Below, in pieces: positions 28,479-37,341 of a stretch of 64,000 bases of DNA. The stretch covers positions 186,001 to 250,000 of the forward strand of contig QULP01000005.1 of the NCBI GenBank assembly GCA_003481745.1, in the 5' to 3' direction. Source of the stretch: Firmicutes bacterium OM04-13BH. Lineage in GTDB: Bacteria; Bacillota; Clostridia; Lachnospirales; Lachnospiraceae. Below the pieces are notes generated by a model that saw only the letters and a list, made by a program, of their open reading frames with translations, was not told the origin of the DNA and did not search any database. How positions within the stretch are numbered: position 1 is the stretch's first letter; each line of letters begins with the position of its first letter. The position numbers and the translations under genes are program-made.

Positions 28479-29693
28479 ATGAAAAGCAAGTATAGAAAAA
28501 CATTAATTGCCTGCTACTTAGGATTTATCACTCAGGCAATCACTGCAAACTTTGTGCCGCTGTTGTTTTTGATGTTTCACAGGACTTATCAGATTTCACT
28601 TGGTAAGATTGCTTTTATTTCAACCGTGTTCTTTTTTACACAGTTGCTTGTGGATTTGTTTTGTGCAAAGTATGTAGATAAAATTGGATATCGCAGAAGT
28701 GCTGTTGCATCTGAAGTATTGTCCGGAGCAGGTTTGCTTGGGCTGGCTGTTTTACCGGAGTTGCTGCCTTCTCCTTATGTTGGAATTTTAATCAGTGTTA
28801 TGATTTATGCAATTGGAAGTGGGCTTATTGAAGTGCTTGGCAGTCCAATTGTAGAGGCTTGTCCGTTTGATAATAAAGAGAGTGTTATGAGTCTTTTGCA
28901 CTCATTTTATTGTTGGGGTTCAGTTGGAGTAATCTTGCTCTCTACTTTATTCTTTGCAATTTTCGGAATTGAAAATTGGAAAATTCTTGCATGTATTTGG
29001 GCAGTGATTCCATTGTATAATATCTTTAATTTTCTTTCTTGTCCGATTGAATCTTTGACGGAAGAAGGAGAAGGTATGAGTATCAGCCAATTGTTCCAAA
29101 TCCCTATTTTTTGGATCGCAATTATTCTTATGGTTTGTGCCGGAGCAAGTGAAATTTCTATGGCACAGTGGGCATCTGCTTATGCAGAATCCGCACTTAA
29201 TATTCCAAAGAGTCTCGGAGATATTGTAGGACCGTGTCTGTTTGCAGTCATGATGGGAGTTAGTCGTTCATTTTATGGAAAATACGGTGAAAAATTAGAT
29301 TTGATAAAATTTATGATTGGTTCAGGAGTGCTTTGTCTTGTTTGCTATTTGCTTGCAGCATTAGGTCCATTTCCGATTTTAAATCTTGCAGGTTGTATCG
29401 TATGTGGCTTTTCAGTCGGAATTATGTGGCCGGGAACAATTAGTATTACTTCCGGTAAAATTCCGCTTGGAGGAACTGCCATGTTTGCATTACTTGCGAT
29501 GGCAGGTGATTTGGGTGGCTCCATTGGACCTGGTGTGATTGGGGTTGTGACTCAGAATGCAAATGATAACCTGAAAGCCGGCATGTTGGCTGCCTGCGTC
29601 TTTCCGGTAGTTCTGATTTTATCGGTTCTTTTTATTAGAAAAAAGAGAGCTGAAATTAAGCCAATAAATCAAAAAACAGAATCTTTTTTATGA
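28479..29693 (+). CDS. Major facilitator superfamily transporter
   Basis: A membrane protein of 404 residues with about 12 hydrophobic segments. The loop after segment 2 (AKYVDKIGYRRSAV) fits the MFS D-x-x-G-x-R/K motif, and a similar loop occurs mid-protein. Pattern and length resemble sugar/drug MFS transporters. AGAAAGGAAA precedes ATG 28479. Its divergence from the cupin-AraC gene suggests sugar-responsive expression; the substrate is unknown. Confidence 0.88.
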   Translation: MKSKYRKTLIACYLGFITQAITANFVPLLFLMFHRTYQISLGKIAFISTVFFFTQLLVDLFCAKYVDKIGYRRSAVASEVLSGAGLLGLAVLPELLPSPYVGILISVMIYAIGSGLIEVLGSPIVEACPFDNKESVMSLLHSFYCWGSVGVILLSTLFFAIFGIENWKILACIWAVIPLYNIFNFLSCPIESLTEEGEGMSISQLFQIPIFWIAIILMVCAGASEISMAQWASAYAESALNIPKSLGDIVGPCLFAVMMGVSRSFYGKYGEKLDLIKFMIGSGVLCLVCYLLAALGPFPILNLAGCIVCGFSVGIMWPGTISITSGKIPLGGTAMFALLAMAGDLGGSIGPGVIGVVTQNANDNLKAGMLAACVFPVVLILSVLFIRKKRAEIKPINQKTESFL

Positions 29694-29703
29694 GATAAAG
29701 TTT

Positions 29704-29734
29704 GAGGTGCTCGCAAAAAGCGGCACCTCTTTTT
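29704..29734 (+). terminator. Terminator after the MFS gene
   Basis: GAGGTGC and GCACCTC pair around TCGCAAAAAGCG and are followed by five T, 10 bp after the MFS stop. Confidence 0.85.
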
Positions 29735-29752
29735 GCGTTATATTATTTTGTT

Positions 29753-29783
29753 TTGATAGGATTCTGAATTCATTTGATATAAT
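29753..29783 (+). promoter_or_regulatory. Probable recD2 promoter
   Basis: TTGATA and a perfect TATAAT are 19 bp apart, about 200 bp before the recD2 start. The long leader contains the hairpin at 29861-29900. Confidence 0.45.
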
Positions 29784-29860
29784 TGCGAAAACAGACTATA
29801 CTTAGGATAATAAGGTTTGCGTTTGCAAGATAAATAAGCCAAAGCGGAGAAAGAAAACAG

Positions 29861-29900
29861 TGTCAACTACCCACCTCCCAAGGGAAGTGGAGGTTCGCTT
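29861..29900 (+). repeat. IS200/IS605-like end hairpin, possibly a solo remnant
   Basis: TGTCAACTACCCACCTCCC is followed after AA by GGGAAGTGG, giving a stem CCACCTCCC/GGGAAGTGG with one mismatch, then AGGTTCGCTT. A preamble of CAACTACCCAC with a short GC-rich hairpin is typical of the right ends of IS200/IS605 (TnpB) elements. No tnpA or tnpB frame is present nearby. Confidence 0.45.
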
Positions 29901-29979
29901 ATGATAAACGAAAGGATGTCATGCGGCTTGTGGTATTTTGCAAATGTCTATAGATACCCATGGTAGAAAGGAAACGTTT

Positions 29980-32154
29980 ATGGAGCATTTGCGTTGTGTA
30001 GTAGAGCGAATTACATATCAAAATACAGAGAATGGCTACACAGTTTTGAAATGTGCTGTGAAAAATTATAATGACCTTGTAACTGTGGTTGGCACAATGC
30101 CGGATACTCATGTTGGTTCCGTATTATCGCTCGACGGTATGTGGAAGATGGATGCCAAATATGGACGGCAGTTTTCTGTACAGAAATTTGAAGAAACCCT
30201 TCCTGCAACCGTATATGGAATAGAAAAATATCTGGGTTCTGGTTTAGTTAAGGGTGTTGGACCGAAGTTTGCAAAGAGAATCGTGGAAAAATTTGGAGAA
30301 GATACCTTAGATATCATAGAAGAGACACCGGACGAACTGCTGAAAGTGCCGGGAATAGGAAAAGTCAGAGTGGATCGGATAAAAACGAGCTGGCAGGAAC
30401 AAAAAGAAATCAAGAATATTATGCTGTTTCTGCAAGGTCATGAGGTCAGCACTTCTCATGCAACGAAAATTTTTAGAACGTATGGAAGTGAGAGCATTGC
30501 CATTGTAAAAGAAAATCCGTATCGGCTGGCAGATGACATCTGGGGCATTGGATTTAAGACAGCGGATTCGATTGCGCAAAAGATGGGAATTGAGAAAGGA
30601 AAATTTGTCCGACTGCGCAGTGGTATTTTTTATACCTTAAATAAACTTGCAGAGTTGGGGCACTGTTATGCTACAAGAGAACAGTTGATTGAAAAAGCCA
30701 GTGTCCTTCTGGAAGTAGAACAGCCGGAACTGGAGATTACATTAGACGAAATGCTCCGTACGAATGATATCATTCGAGATGTGTTTGAAGAAAAGGAAAC
30801 GATATATCTTCCACCTTATTATTTTTCGGAAAGTGGATGTGCAAAAAGACTGGTTCATTTAATGTCAGGCAGACAAAAAAAGTGTGAGAATCCGGAAAAA
30901 ATTTTGGAGAAAGTGGCACAATCATCCCAAATTATTTATGATGAAATTCAGTGGCAGGCGGTGAAAACAGCCATTTCATCTAAAGTTATGGTGCTGACCG
31001 GCGGACCGGGAACCGGTAAGACAACGACAACATTAGGAATTATTTCCGCATACAAACAGGCAGGGTGTGAGATTATTTTGGCTGCGCCCACAGGAAGAGC
31101 CGCAAAGCGAATGTCCGAAGCAACGGGCATGGAGGCAAAGACCATTCACCGACTGCTGGAATATAAGCCACCGGAAGGCTATCAGAAAAATGAAGACCAT
31201 CCGTTGGAAGGGGACGTTTTGATTTTAGATGAGTGTTCTATGATTGATATCATGCTCATGTACAATCTTTTAAAAGCGATGCCGGAGCAGATGTCTTTGA
31301 TTTTGGTTGGAGATATTGACCAGCTGCCAAGTGTAGGTGCAGGTAATGTCTTAAGGGATATTATTGATTCGGGACAAGTTCCGGTGGTACGTCTTAACCG
31401 GATTTTCCGTCAGGCACAGGGAAGCCGGATTATTATGAATGCACATCGAATCAACAAAGGGGAAGGGATTGATATGCGTGGCGGAAAAGATGCAGATTTT
31501 TTCTTTGCGCCAAAAGAAAGTAATCAGGATGTCGTAAATACGATTGTCCAATATTGTAAGACAAACCTGCCGCGATATTATCATGTAGATCCTTTGCAGG
31601 ACATTCAAGTATTGACTCCGATGCAGAGAGGAGAATGTGGAGCGATTAATCTGAATCAGGTACTGCAAGAAGCAATGAATCCATCAAAAATCTTTTTGAG
31701 AAGGGGTGGAACGCAGTATCGGCTGAATGATAAAGTTATGCAAATTCGAAATGACTATGAGAAAGAAGTATTTAATGGAGATATCGGTACAATTACAAAA
31801 GTAGACATGGAAGAGCGGGAATTGACCGTTTTATTTGAAACAAGGGAAGTTGTTTATGATGTGACAGAACTGGATGAACTGATGCTTGCTTACGCAGTTA
31901 CAATTCATAAATCACAGGGAAGTGAATATCCGATAGTCGTCATGCCATTTACGATGAGCCATTTTGTGATGTTACAGAGAAATCTTCTCTATACAGGAGT
32001 GACCAGAGCGAAAAAAATTTTGGTACTGGTTGGTGAAAAGAAAGCAATTTATTATGCGATAAGAAATGAAACGACGACCAGAAGAAATACCTGTCTGGCA
32101 AGGCGTTTACAGTCGGATAGTGAAGAATCGAAGGAAGCCTTCAGCCATCTATAA
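29980..32154 (+). CDS. recD2: RecD2-type 5'-3' DNA helicase
   Basis: An ATP-dependent helicase of 724 residues in the RecD-like family that works without RecBC. The N-terminal OB-like part is followed by helix-hairpin-helix segments (PATVYGIEKYLGSG, KVPGIGKVRVDRI). Walker A (LTGGPGTGKTTTT) is near residue 345, the Walker B region shows LILDECSMIDI, and the C-terminal UvrD-like motif shows AVTIHKSQGSEYP, then LLYTGVTRAKK. Length and motifs are normal. ATG 29980 is chosen because AAAGGA lies 8 bases upstream; the upstream in-frame ATG 29938 lacks a site. Confidence 0.93.
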   Translation: MEHLRCVVERITYQNTENGYTVLKCAVKNYNDLVTVVGTMPDTHVGSVLSLDGMWKMDAKYGRQFSVQKFEETLPATVYGIEKYLGSGLVKGVGPKFAKRIVEKFGEDTLDIIEETPDELLKVPGIGKVRVDRIKTSWQEQKEIKNIMLFLQGHEVSTSHATKIFRTYGSESIAIVKENPYRLADDIWGIGFKTADSIAQKMGIEKGKFVRLRSGIFYTLNKLAELGHCYATREQLIEKASVLLEVEQPELEITLDEMLRTNDIIRDVFEEKETIYLPPYYFSESGCAKRLVHLMSGRQKKCENPEKILEKVAQSSQIIYDEIQWQAVKTAISSKVMVLTGGPGTGKTTTTLGIISAYKQAGCEIILAAPTGRAAKRMSEATGMEAKTIHRLLEYKPPEGYQKNEDHPLEGDVLILDECSMIDIMLMYNLLKAMPEQMSLILVGDIDQLPSVGAGNVLRDIIDSGQVPVVRLNRIFRQAQGSRIIMNAHRINKGEGIDMRGGKDADFFFAPKESNQDVVNTIVQYCKTNLPRYYHVDPLQDIQVLTPMQRGECGAINLNQVLQEAMNPSKIFLRRGGTQYRLNDKVMQIRNDYEKEVFNGDIGTITKVDMEERELTVLFETREVVYDVTELDELMLAYAVTIHKSQGSEYPIVVMPFTMSHFVMLQRNLLYTGVTRAKKILVLVGEKKAIYYAIRNETTTRRNTCLARRLQSDSEESKEAFSHL

Positions 32155-32197
32155 TAAGTGAAACACCGTCCACATGGTTAGAAAGGAAATGTTTCAA

Positions 32198-32953
32198 ATG
32201 ATATATATTACAGGAGATTGTCATCGTGAATACCGGAGATTTAATACTCAAAATTTTCCGGAACAAAAAGAAATGACCAAAGAGGATTATGTGATTGTCT
32301 GTGGGGATTTTGGCGGGGTATGGAGTTTTGAAAAAGAAGATAAAGAAGAAAAACATCTGCTCGACTGGCTGGAAGAAAAACCATTTACGACGCTGTACGT
32401 GGATGGGAACCACGAAAATTTTGACCGGCTTTATGGATATCCGATTGAAAACTGGCAGGGTGGAAAAGTGCATAAAGTCAGACCATCGGTATTGCATTTA
32501 ATGCGTGGACAGGTCTTTGAAATCTGTAATAGAAGTATTTTTACCTTTGGCGGAGCAAGCAGTCATGATATCGGCGGTGGAATTTTAGAAATGGATACAC
32601 CGAATTTTCGCAGAGAGATAAAGCGTTTAAATCGAGTGGGAATACCGTACCGTATTAATCATTGGAGCTGGTGGGCACAGGAACTGCCATCCAAAGAAGA
32701 GATGGAAGAGGGACGAAGAAATCTTGCAGAGCATAATAATACGGTGGATTTTATTGTGACGCATTGCTGTGCTTCGAGTACTCAGCAGCTTTTGGGGAGA
32801 GAGGGATTTGAAGATGATATTGAGACAAGGTATTTGGAGGAGATACGACAGAGCACAAACTTTAAGAAATGGTTTTTCGGGCATTATCATGACAATCAGA
32901 ACGTGACAGAAAAAGAAATATTGTTGTATGAGCAGGTGATAAGGATTGCATGA
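32198..32953 (+). CDS. Calcineurin-like metallophosphoesterase
   Basis: A protein of 251 residues with metallophosphoesterase metal motifs: IYITGDCHREYR (GDxH) at the start, VIVCGDFGGVW (GDxG), YVDGNHENFDRL (GNHE), IVTHCC, and FFGHYHDN (GHxH). It likely hydrolyses a phosphodiester or phosphomonoester; the substrate is unknown. ATG 32198 follows AAAGGA by 10 bases. It is 43 bases after recD2 and ends at a strong terminator. Confidence 0.85.
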   Translation: MIYITGDCHREYRRFNTQNFPEQKEMTKEDYVIVCGDFGGVWSFEKEDKEEKHLLDWLEEKPFTTLYVDGNHENFDRLYGYPIENWQGGKVHKVRPSVLHLMRGQVFEICNRSIFTFGGASSHDIGGGILEMDTPNFRREIKRLNRVGIPYRINHWSWWAQELPSKEEMEEGRRNLAEHNNTVDFIVTHCCASSTQQLLGREGFEDDIETRYLEEIRQSTNFKKWFFGHYHDNQNVTEKEILLYEQVIRIA

Positions 32954-33009
32954 TATGAATCAAGCAGATATTCGCAATTTGTCTCTCTGATTGATTCGGT
33001 TAAAATCAT

Positions 33010-33060
33010 AAAAAAGACGTCATTCCATAGAAAATGATTCCTCTATGGAATGGCGTTTTT
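33010..33060. terminator. Strong bidirectional terminator
   Basis: GACGTCATTCCATAGA pairs with TCTATGGAATGGCG, with A runs before and T runs after. It separates recD2-mpe from the convergent HTH gene and marks the left edge of the accessory locus. Confidence 0.85.
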
Positions 33061-33120
33061 AATTTGGTGCCTTGTCTGGCGTCTGACACCGGTCAAAGCA
33101 GGTTAGGATGTTGAATGCTT

Positions 33121-33153
33121 CTGTCAGAGAGAGTTGAAAGCTCCCTCTGACAG
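33121..33153. repeat. Inverted repeat downstream of the minus-strand HTH gene
   Basis: CTGTCAGAGAGAG pairs with CTCCCTCTGACAG around TTGAAAG (12 of 13 pairs). No T run follows on either strand. It overlaps a minus-strand open frame (33059-33289) that I do not consider a confident gene. Confidence 0.5.
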
Positions 33154-33209
33154 ATCGCAAAGTGACTGCGTTCATGAGCAAGTAGTGAAGTGGATTGCGA
33201 ATGTCCGCT

Positions 33210-34421
33210 TTACTGATTTTGGGTGGTGTTTGACGCTGATTCTTTTGATTCGTTTTCTTTTTTCTGCTTTTGTTTGAAGTTTTTAACAAATTCAGGATAT
33301 TCTTTTTGGTGCATTTGATGGTTCTTTATGAAAAGATTAAAGTGTTCAGGTTCACTTATGATTTCCTGTGATGGATATAAGCTGTTTTTGCGTATTTGAA
33401 GAAGAACATTCATTCTTTCATTTTCATCTGGAATAAAATAAGAATTACTGCTTATAAAAGATTCAAGGAATACTGAACAATTAGTAAATACAGCTTTATC
33501 AGGTGTTAAAAGTCTTTTTAGTGTTTCGTCTTTACGCAGGTCTTCCAGAGTGTCTTGGTCTATGACGATTGGAGTAGAATTTAGTGATAAAATTCCACGT
33601 AGCATATTGGTTGTATTAAGATTATCAAGATTTTGTCGGACTCGGAATAATGCCATTTTTTGAAAGAGTGGTTCATGAGTTTTGTTAGTGGAAAAGGTCA
33701 GCATACCAGCAGGAATATAATATCGAATATCAGAATTTAAATTTAAATATCGAAACATAAGAGCCATAGCCCTGCGACCAGTATCGTCTGAAATGAAACT
33801 ATATGCTATAGATGGATTTTCAAGAAGTTTCAAATCACCAGTGAGTTTAAACAGAGGCATAGGGTCTCCATAAAAAGTTGTATTTGTTTTTATTTCTTCA
33901 AAAGTTACGATGGTGCGTCCTTCGGTTATGTTAACATTCATTTTGGCTTCTTGAATTTTGCCATCTTTAATAGGTTTTAAATGTTCTTGATGGTGTTTGG
34001 GATTAAAATAATAACAATAGTAGTCATAAGCATGATATTGATTGGTAAGCTGATGAATCCCAGAGTCTTTAAGTTTCCCTTTTGTAATACGGGAAAAGTT
34101 AAAGTCAGATGAAGAAGGAGTCTCTGTTGTTTCCGGAAGCTCACAGATACTCCATAAAGGAATATCAAAAATCTGCGCAAGTGCGACAAGCTCTGGAAGT
34201 TTTACTTCTCTGTCGGATTCACCATCGAGCATAGCGCGTATTTTACTGGGTGAGGTTTTGATATTAAACCGTTGAAACATCATATCTGCGATACCGGAAT
34301 AATTTAAAGTCTGTTCCCCGAGAGCCCGTTCAAAATCTCTCTTCCATTTAAATAATCGTTTCTTTACAAGGGAATTATAATCTTGATTTCCGTTTGAATT
34401 ATCTGAAGATTTAGAGTTCAT
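33210..34421 (-). CDS. HTH-containing regulator-like protein at the locus edge
   Basis: A protein of 403 residues, probably cytoplasmic. Residues about 25-95 form a XRE-like HTH (YSGIADMMFQRFNI, then KTSPSKIRAMLDGES, then VKLPELVALAQIFDI). The remaining 300 residues hold no motif I recognise. ATG 34421 is chosen because GGGAGGA lies 5-6 bases upstream. The last 30 residues are low-complexity (KQKQKKENESKESAS). It is divergent from a second HTH protein with the same general plan (HTH then a long unknown domain), suggesting a regulator pair for the locus to the right. Confidence 0.7.
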   Translation of the reverse strand: MNSKSSDNSNGNQDYNSLVKKRLFKWKRDFERALGEQTLNYSGIADMMFQRFNIKTSPSKIRAMLDGESDREVKLPELVALAQIFDIPLWSICELPETTETPSSSDFNFSRITKGKLKDSGIHQLTNQYHAYDYYCYYFNPKHHQEHLKPIKDGKIQEAKMNVNITEGRTIVTFEEIKTNTTFYGDPMPLFKLTGDLKLLENPSIAYSFISDDTGRRAMALMFRYLNLNSDIRYYIPAGMLTFSTNKTHEPLFQKMALFRVRQNLDNLNTTNMLRGILSLNSTPIVIDQDTLEDLRKDETLKRLLTPDKAVFTNCSVFLESFISSNSYFIPDENERMNVLLQIRKNSLYPSQEIISEPEHFNLFIKNHQMHQKEYPEFVKNFKQKQKKENESKESASNTTQNQ

Positions 34422-34688
34422 AAAAATTCCTCCCAATAATAAAAATTTAAAGAAGTATAACTATTTTCATCATATCATTGGTACGACAGGAGTTCAATGC
34501 GAAAAAATGCCAAAAATGAATCATATTATATCAAAAATAAAAAATATAAAAATCAAATCTGTTATAAATAAAGTTAATAAGACTAATGATAAAAAATAAT
34601 AAATGTGATAATATTACAGTACATCAGATATCTGACCTTTCTAAAATCTTTTTAATAATCAGAGATTTTGAATTTTAAAAGAACAGAG

Positions 34689-34765
34689 TTTCAATTTTAA
34701 GATAGTAGAGTTTCAATTTATGGAAAATTAGAGAAAGATGAAAGTATAAAATTATGTTTAAATAA
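34689..34765 (+). promoter_or_regulatory. P1 element, copy 1 (HTH regulator gene)
   Basis: TTTCAA at 34689 and 34711 (22 bp apart), then ATGAAA at 34738 (27 bp after the second box), a 16-bp spacer, and AAATAA at 34760. It lies in the 528-bp gap between the divergent HTH genes (34422-34949), which otherwise is AT-rich and holds no gene I can support. The same architecture recurs at five other places in the locus. Confidence 0.65.
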
Positions 34766-34949
34766 CAAGTGTAAAGGACAAGGGATAAGTTTTTAGATGG
34801 TAAAAAATAAGGGAGCGTGGTATTATGTATAAGTGACTTTGCAAAAATGGATTTATAAAAATCAGAGATACAAAAGAGAAACAGAAGAAAAAATCTGATA
34901 GAGAAGAAAAAATTAAGAAAGAAAATATATCAGAGGGGAAACGGAAAAT

Positions 34950-36365
34950 ATGAGCGAATTTTCAACTGTATTATCGCGGTTTGTGAAAGAGAAAGATGTC
35001 AACGTATACCGTCTGGCAAAATATTGTGGATATGACAGAGCTAATCTTTATAAAGTAATGCGTGGAGAGCGGAAACCGCCGAGTCTGGAAGTTTTAAATC
35101 TGTTGTGTGAATATATGCATCTTTCACCGGCGGAGGAAGAAATTTTAGAAGAAAATTATGAGATTACAATGGTAGGACACGATAACTATTATCGAAGAAA
35201 AAATGTGATGAAATTTTTTTCTGACTTTTCAATGACCAGTAACTTGGAAAATGTACTGCCAACAGTAGAAATTAAAGAGGACTTTGAAATTCCAAATTCA
35301 AGTTATATGCTGCTTCGCGGCAATTATGAAATTAATTCTGCGCTTTTTCATATTATTGCAGATGAAACAAAAAACCAAAAAGGACATATTCAGATACTGG
35401 CACAGCCGGAACATGCGTTAGGAAATCTGTTGGCAATGCGTGGAAATACTTCAAACGAAATAATAATTGACCATATTATCTGCCTGGATAACAAACCGGA
35501 GATTGCATATTCAAAATCAAATTATACGTTAGATTGTCTGAAGCATATTCTTCCATTATATAATTACAATTACGATTATAACACCTGGTATTATTATGCA
35601 GACCTTGGTTCATTGGGAAGAAATTTCTCTGTATTTCCGTATATGATTTTAACTTCAAAATATGTATGTATGCTGTCGGATGATTTGCAGGACGGATATT
35701 TAAGTAATGACCCGGAACTGATTAAAATGATGAAAGAGCGTTTTGAAAACTACCGGAGACGGGCTCATCGGTTAGTGGAAAATGTGCAGGGTGAAATTGA
35801 ACAGCAGTATATGATTATGGGAATGTTAATGGCAAATCCTTATCCGAAATATGCATTTCATATGTCTCCATGTATGATGGCAGTATTAGACAGAGAATTG
35901 ATTGAAAAATATCTAGTGCCTCAGCTTCCACAAAGAGAAGAATTAGTTGAGGTATTATGTGAATATATTTCAAATCTTCAAAAACAGGATATGACTTATG
36001 TCTGCTCAATGGAAGGAATTTTACAGTTCATTGAAACAGGAATCATCAGTGAATTTCCGAAAGAAATGTATCAGCTTCCGGATAAAGAAGACAGAATGGA
36101 GTTAGTGAAGCGACTTTTTGATGAAGAAAAAGCCGGAAAAGTACATATTTTGAAAAAAAACATTGGAGATTTAAAGGCAGAATTATATTTATGCATTACA
36201 CCGGAAAGCGGATTGCTGCGATTTGCAGTTCCATCTAAGAATGTTTTAAAAGATATCTCCTTAGAAGAATCAGGTTTGGTTTCGGTGTTCTATGACTTCT
36301 GTGAAAATTTAAGCCCGGAATTATTTTATTCGGAAGAAGAAGCAAAGAGAATTATTTTCGGATAA
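34950..36365 (+). CDS. HTH protein with long unknown C-terminal domain
   Basis: A protein of 471 residues. Residues about 8-65 form a XRE-like HTH (KDVNVYRLAKYCGYDRANLY, then GERKPPSLEVLNLLCEYMH). The rest is an alpha/beta region of about 400 residues without a motif I recognise. AGAGGGGAAACGG precedes ATG 34950. It is preceded by a P1 element and is the first plus-strand gene of the accessory locus, so it is the best local candidate for a regulator of the repeated promoters, possibly also of its own gene. Confidence 0.7.
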   Translation: MSEFSTVLSRFVKEKDVNVYRLAKYCGYDRANLYKVMRGERKPPSLEVLNLLCEYMHLSPAEEEILEENYEITMVGHDNYYRRKNVMKFFSDFSMTSNLENVLPTVEIKEDFEIPNSSYMLLRGNYEINSALFHIIADETKNQKGHIQILAQPEHALGNLLAMRGNTSNEIIIDHIICLDNKPEIAYSKSNYTLDCLKHILPLYNYNYDYNTWYYYADLGSLGRNFSVFPYMILTSKYVCMLSDDLQDGYLSNDPELIKMMKERFENYRRRAHRLVENVQGEIEQQYMIMGMLMANPYPKYAFHMSPCMMAVLDRELIEKYLVPQLPQREELVEVLCEYISNLQKQDMTYVCSMEGILQFIETGIISEFPKEMYQLPDKEDRMELVKRLFDEEKAGKVHILKKNIGDLKAELYLCITPESGLLRFAVPSKNVLKDISLEESGLVSVFYDFCENLSPELFYSEEEAKRIIFG

Positions 36366-36416
36366 ATGTAGTTTTAAAATCAAGCACAGAAGAATTATGA
36401 GAGTACATATAATCAG

Positions 36417-36460
36417 AACAGAGTTTTTTGGAAGAAAAAGCCGGAAAGCTCTGTTTTTTG
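36417..36460 (+). terminator. Terminator after the HTH gene
   Basis: AACAGAG pairs with CTCTGTT and is followed by T6. The hairpin interior and the TTGTTGTA after the T run closely match the terminator at 40006. Confidence 0.75.
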
Positions 36461-36489
36461 TTGTACAAAAGTAGAAAAACAGGTAAAAT
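36461..36489 (+). promoter_or_regulatory. Promoter directly after the terminator
   Basis: TTGTAC and TAAAAT are 17 bp apart, starting right at the end of the preceding terminator. The -10 context (AGGTAAAATAAAA) matches that of P2 copies, but the upstream GAC boxes are absent. Confidence 0.6.
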
Positions 36490-36523
36490 AAAAGAAAAAT
36501 TGTCGAAAACAGAGGAAAATGAT

Positions 36524-37300
36524 TTGAAAGTTTGTATGAAATGCAAGAGAGCATTTGAAGACGAAAAGAAAGTTTGTGATTTTTGTGGGGAACCACTAAT
36601 TGAAATCAGAGAAACGGATGGAGTAAAAAAAGAAAGAATAAAGAAAAATCCAATTGTATTTGCAGTGGCTGGAATTGCGATCGCATTGGTGGCGGGACTT
36701 GGAATTGGTTCGCTGACAATGAAACAGCTTGTAACTGGAAAAAATGAAAAAAGTGCGGTGCAAAGCGTTGAAACAGATGAGGAAAACGTGCTCGGAGAAG
36801 TAAAAAAAGAAAAAGGTGTTTCAATTGAAGATGAGGAAGAGGAAACGGACGAAGATGAAGTGCCGGAAATTAAGGTAGGGGAAACCTGGACTGTGGATGG
36901 TCTGTGGAAGATTACGATTAATTCGGTGACGGAGACGGAGGAGAGAGATAGCTATAATGATAGAGAAAATCCAGAAGCTGTTTATATTGTAGATTATACG
37001 TATGAAAATCTGGGATATAAAGATGAGTACTCAAAAGGATTAGGCTTTGATTTAGACGGAGTTTACAGTCAAATCGTAGATTCCGATAAAGAGATGGGCT
37101 ATCACTATTATATATCAAATCTTAATTCAGTTGAGCCTGTACCGATAGGGGCAAGAAAGACTGTTCAGACAGCAATAGGGGTGAATCATAAAGGAACATT
37201 TTCTATTTTATATGAAAGAGATATAGAAGATGGAGAAGATGAAGATGAGTATAATACTAAAGTTTACAAAGCAAAGTTTATCTGTGAAGTGAAAGAGTAA
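36524..37300 (+). CDS. Zinc-ribbon membrane protein with telokin-like extracellular domain
   Basis: A protein of 258 residues. The N-terminus is a zinc ribbon with CxxC pairs (VCMKCKRAF, VCDFCGEP). A transmembrane segment follows at about 42-68 (FAVAGIAIALVAGLGIG), then an acidic linker, then a beta-rich C-terminal domain (WKITINSVTETEERDS, later YKAKFICEVKE) resembling DUF4352/telokin-like extracellular modules. TTG 36524 is the likely start because AGAGGAAAA lies 8 bases upstream and it gives a complete ribbon; an earlier in-frame TTG lies inside the terminator. It is 41 bases before the TIR gene, so both are probably one transcript. Confidence 0.75.
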   Translation: MKVCMKCKRAFEDEKKVCDFCGEPLIEIRETDGVKKERIKKNPIVFAVAGIAIALVAGLGIGSLTMKQLVTGKNEKSAVQSVETDEENVLGEVKKEKGVSIEDEEEETDEDEVPEIKVGETWTVDGLWKITINSVTETEERDSYNDRENPEAVYIVDYTYENLGYKDEYSKGLGFDLDGVYSQIVDSDKEMGYHYYISNLNSVEPVPIGARKTVQTAIGVNHKGTFSILYERDIEDGEDEDEYNTKVYKAKFICEVKE

Positions 37301-37341
37301 GGAGAGCAGGAGTATATTTAAGAGGAAAGAGAGAAAGAAAT

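Noticed and set aside
33059..33289. 76-codon minus-strand gene
   Set aside because: It overlaps the end of the HTH gene in another frame and has no convincing start or ribosome site.
36428..36523. Longer start for the zinc-ribbon gene at 36524
   Set aside because: The upstream TTG lies inside a terminator hairpin and in front of the promoter, so it cannot be translated from that transcript.
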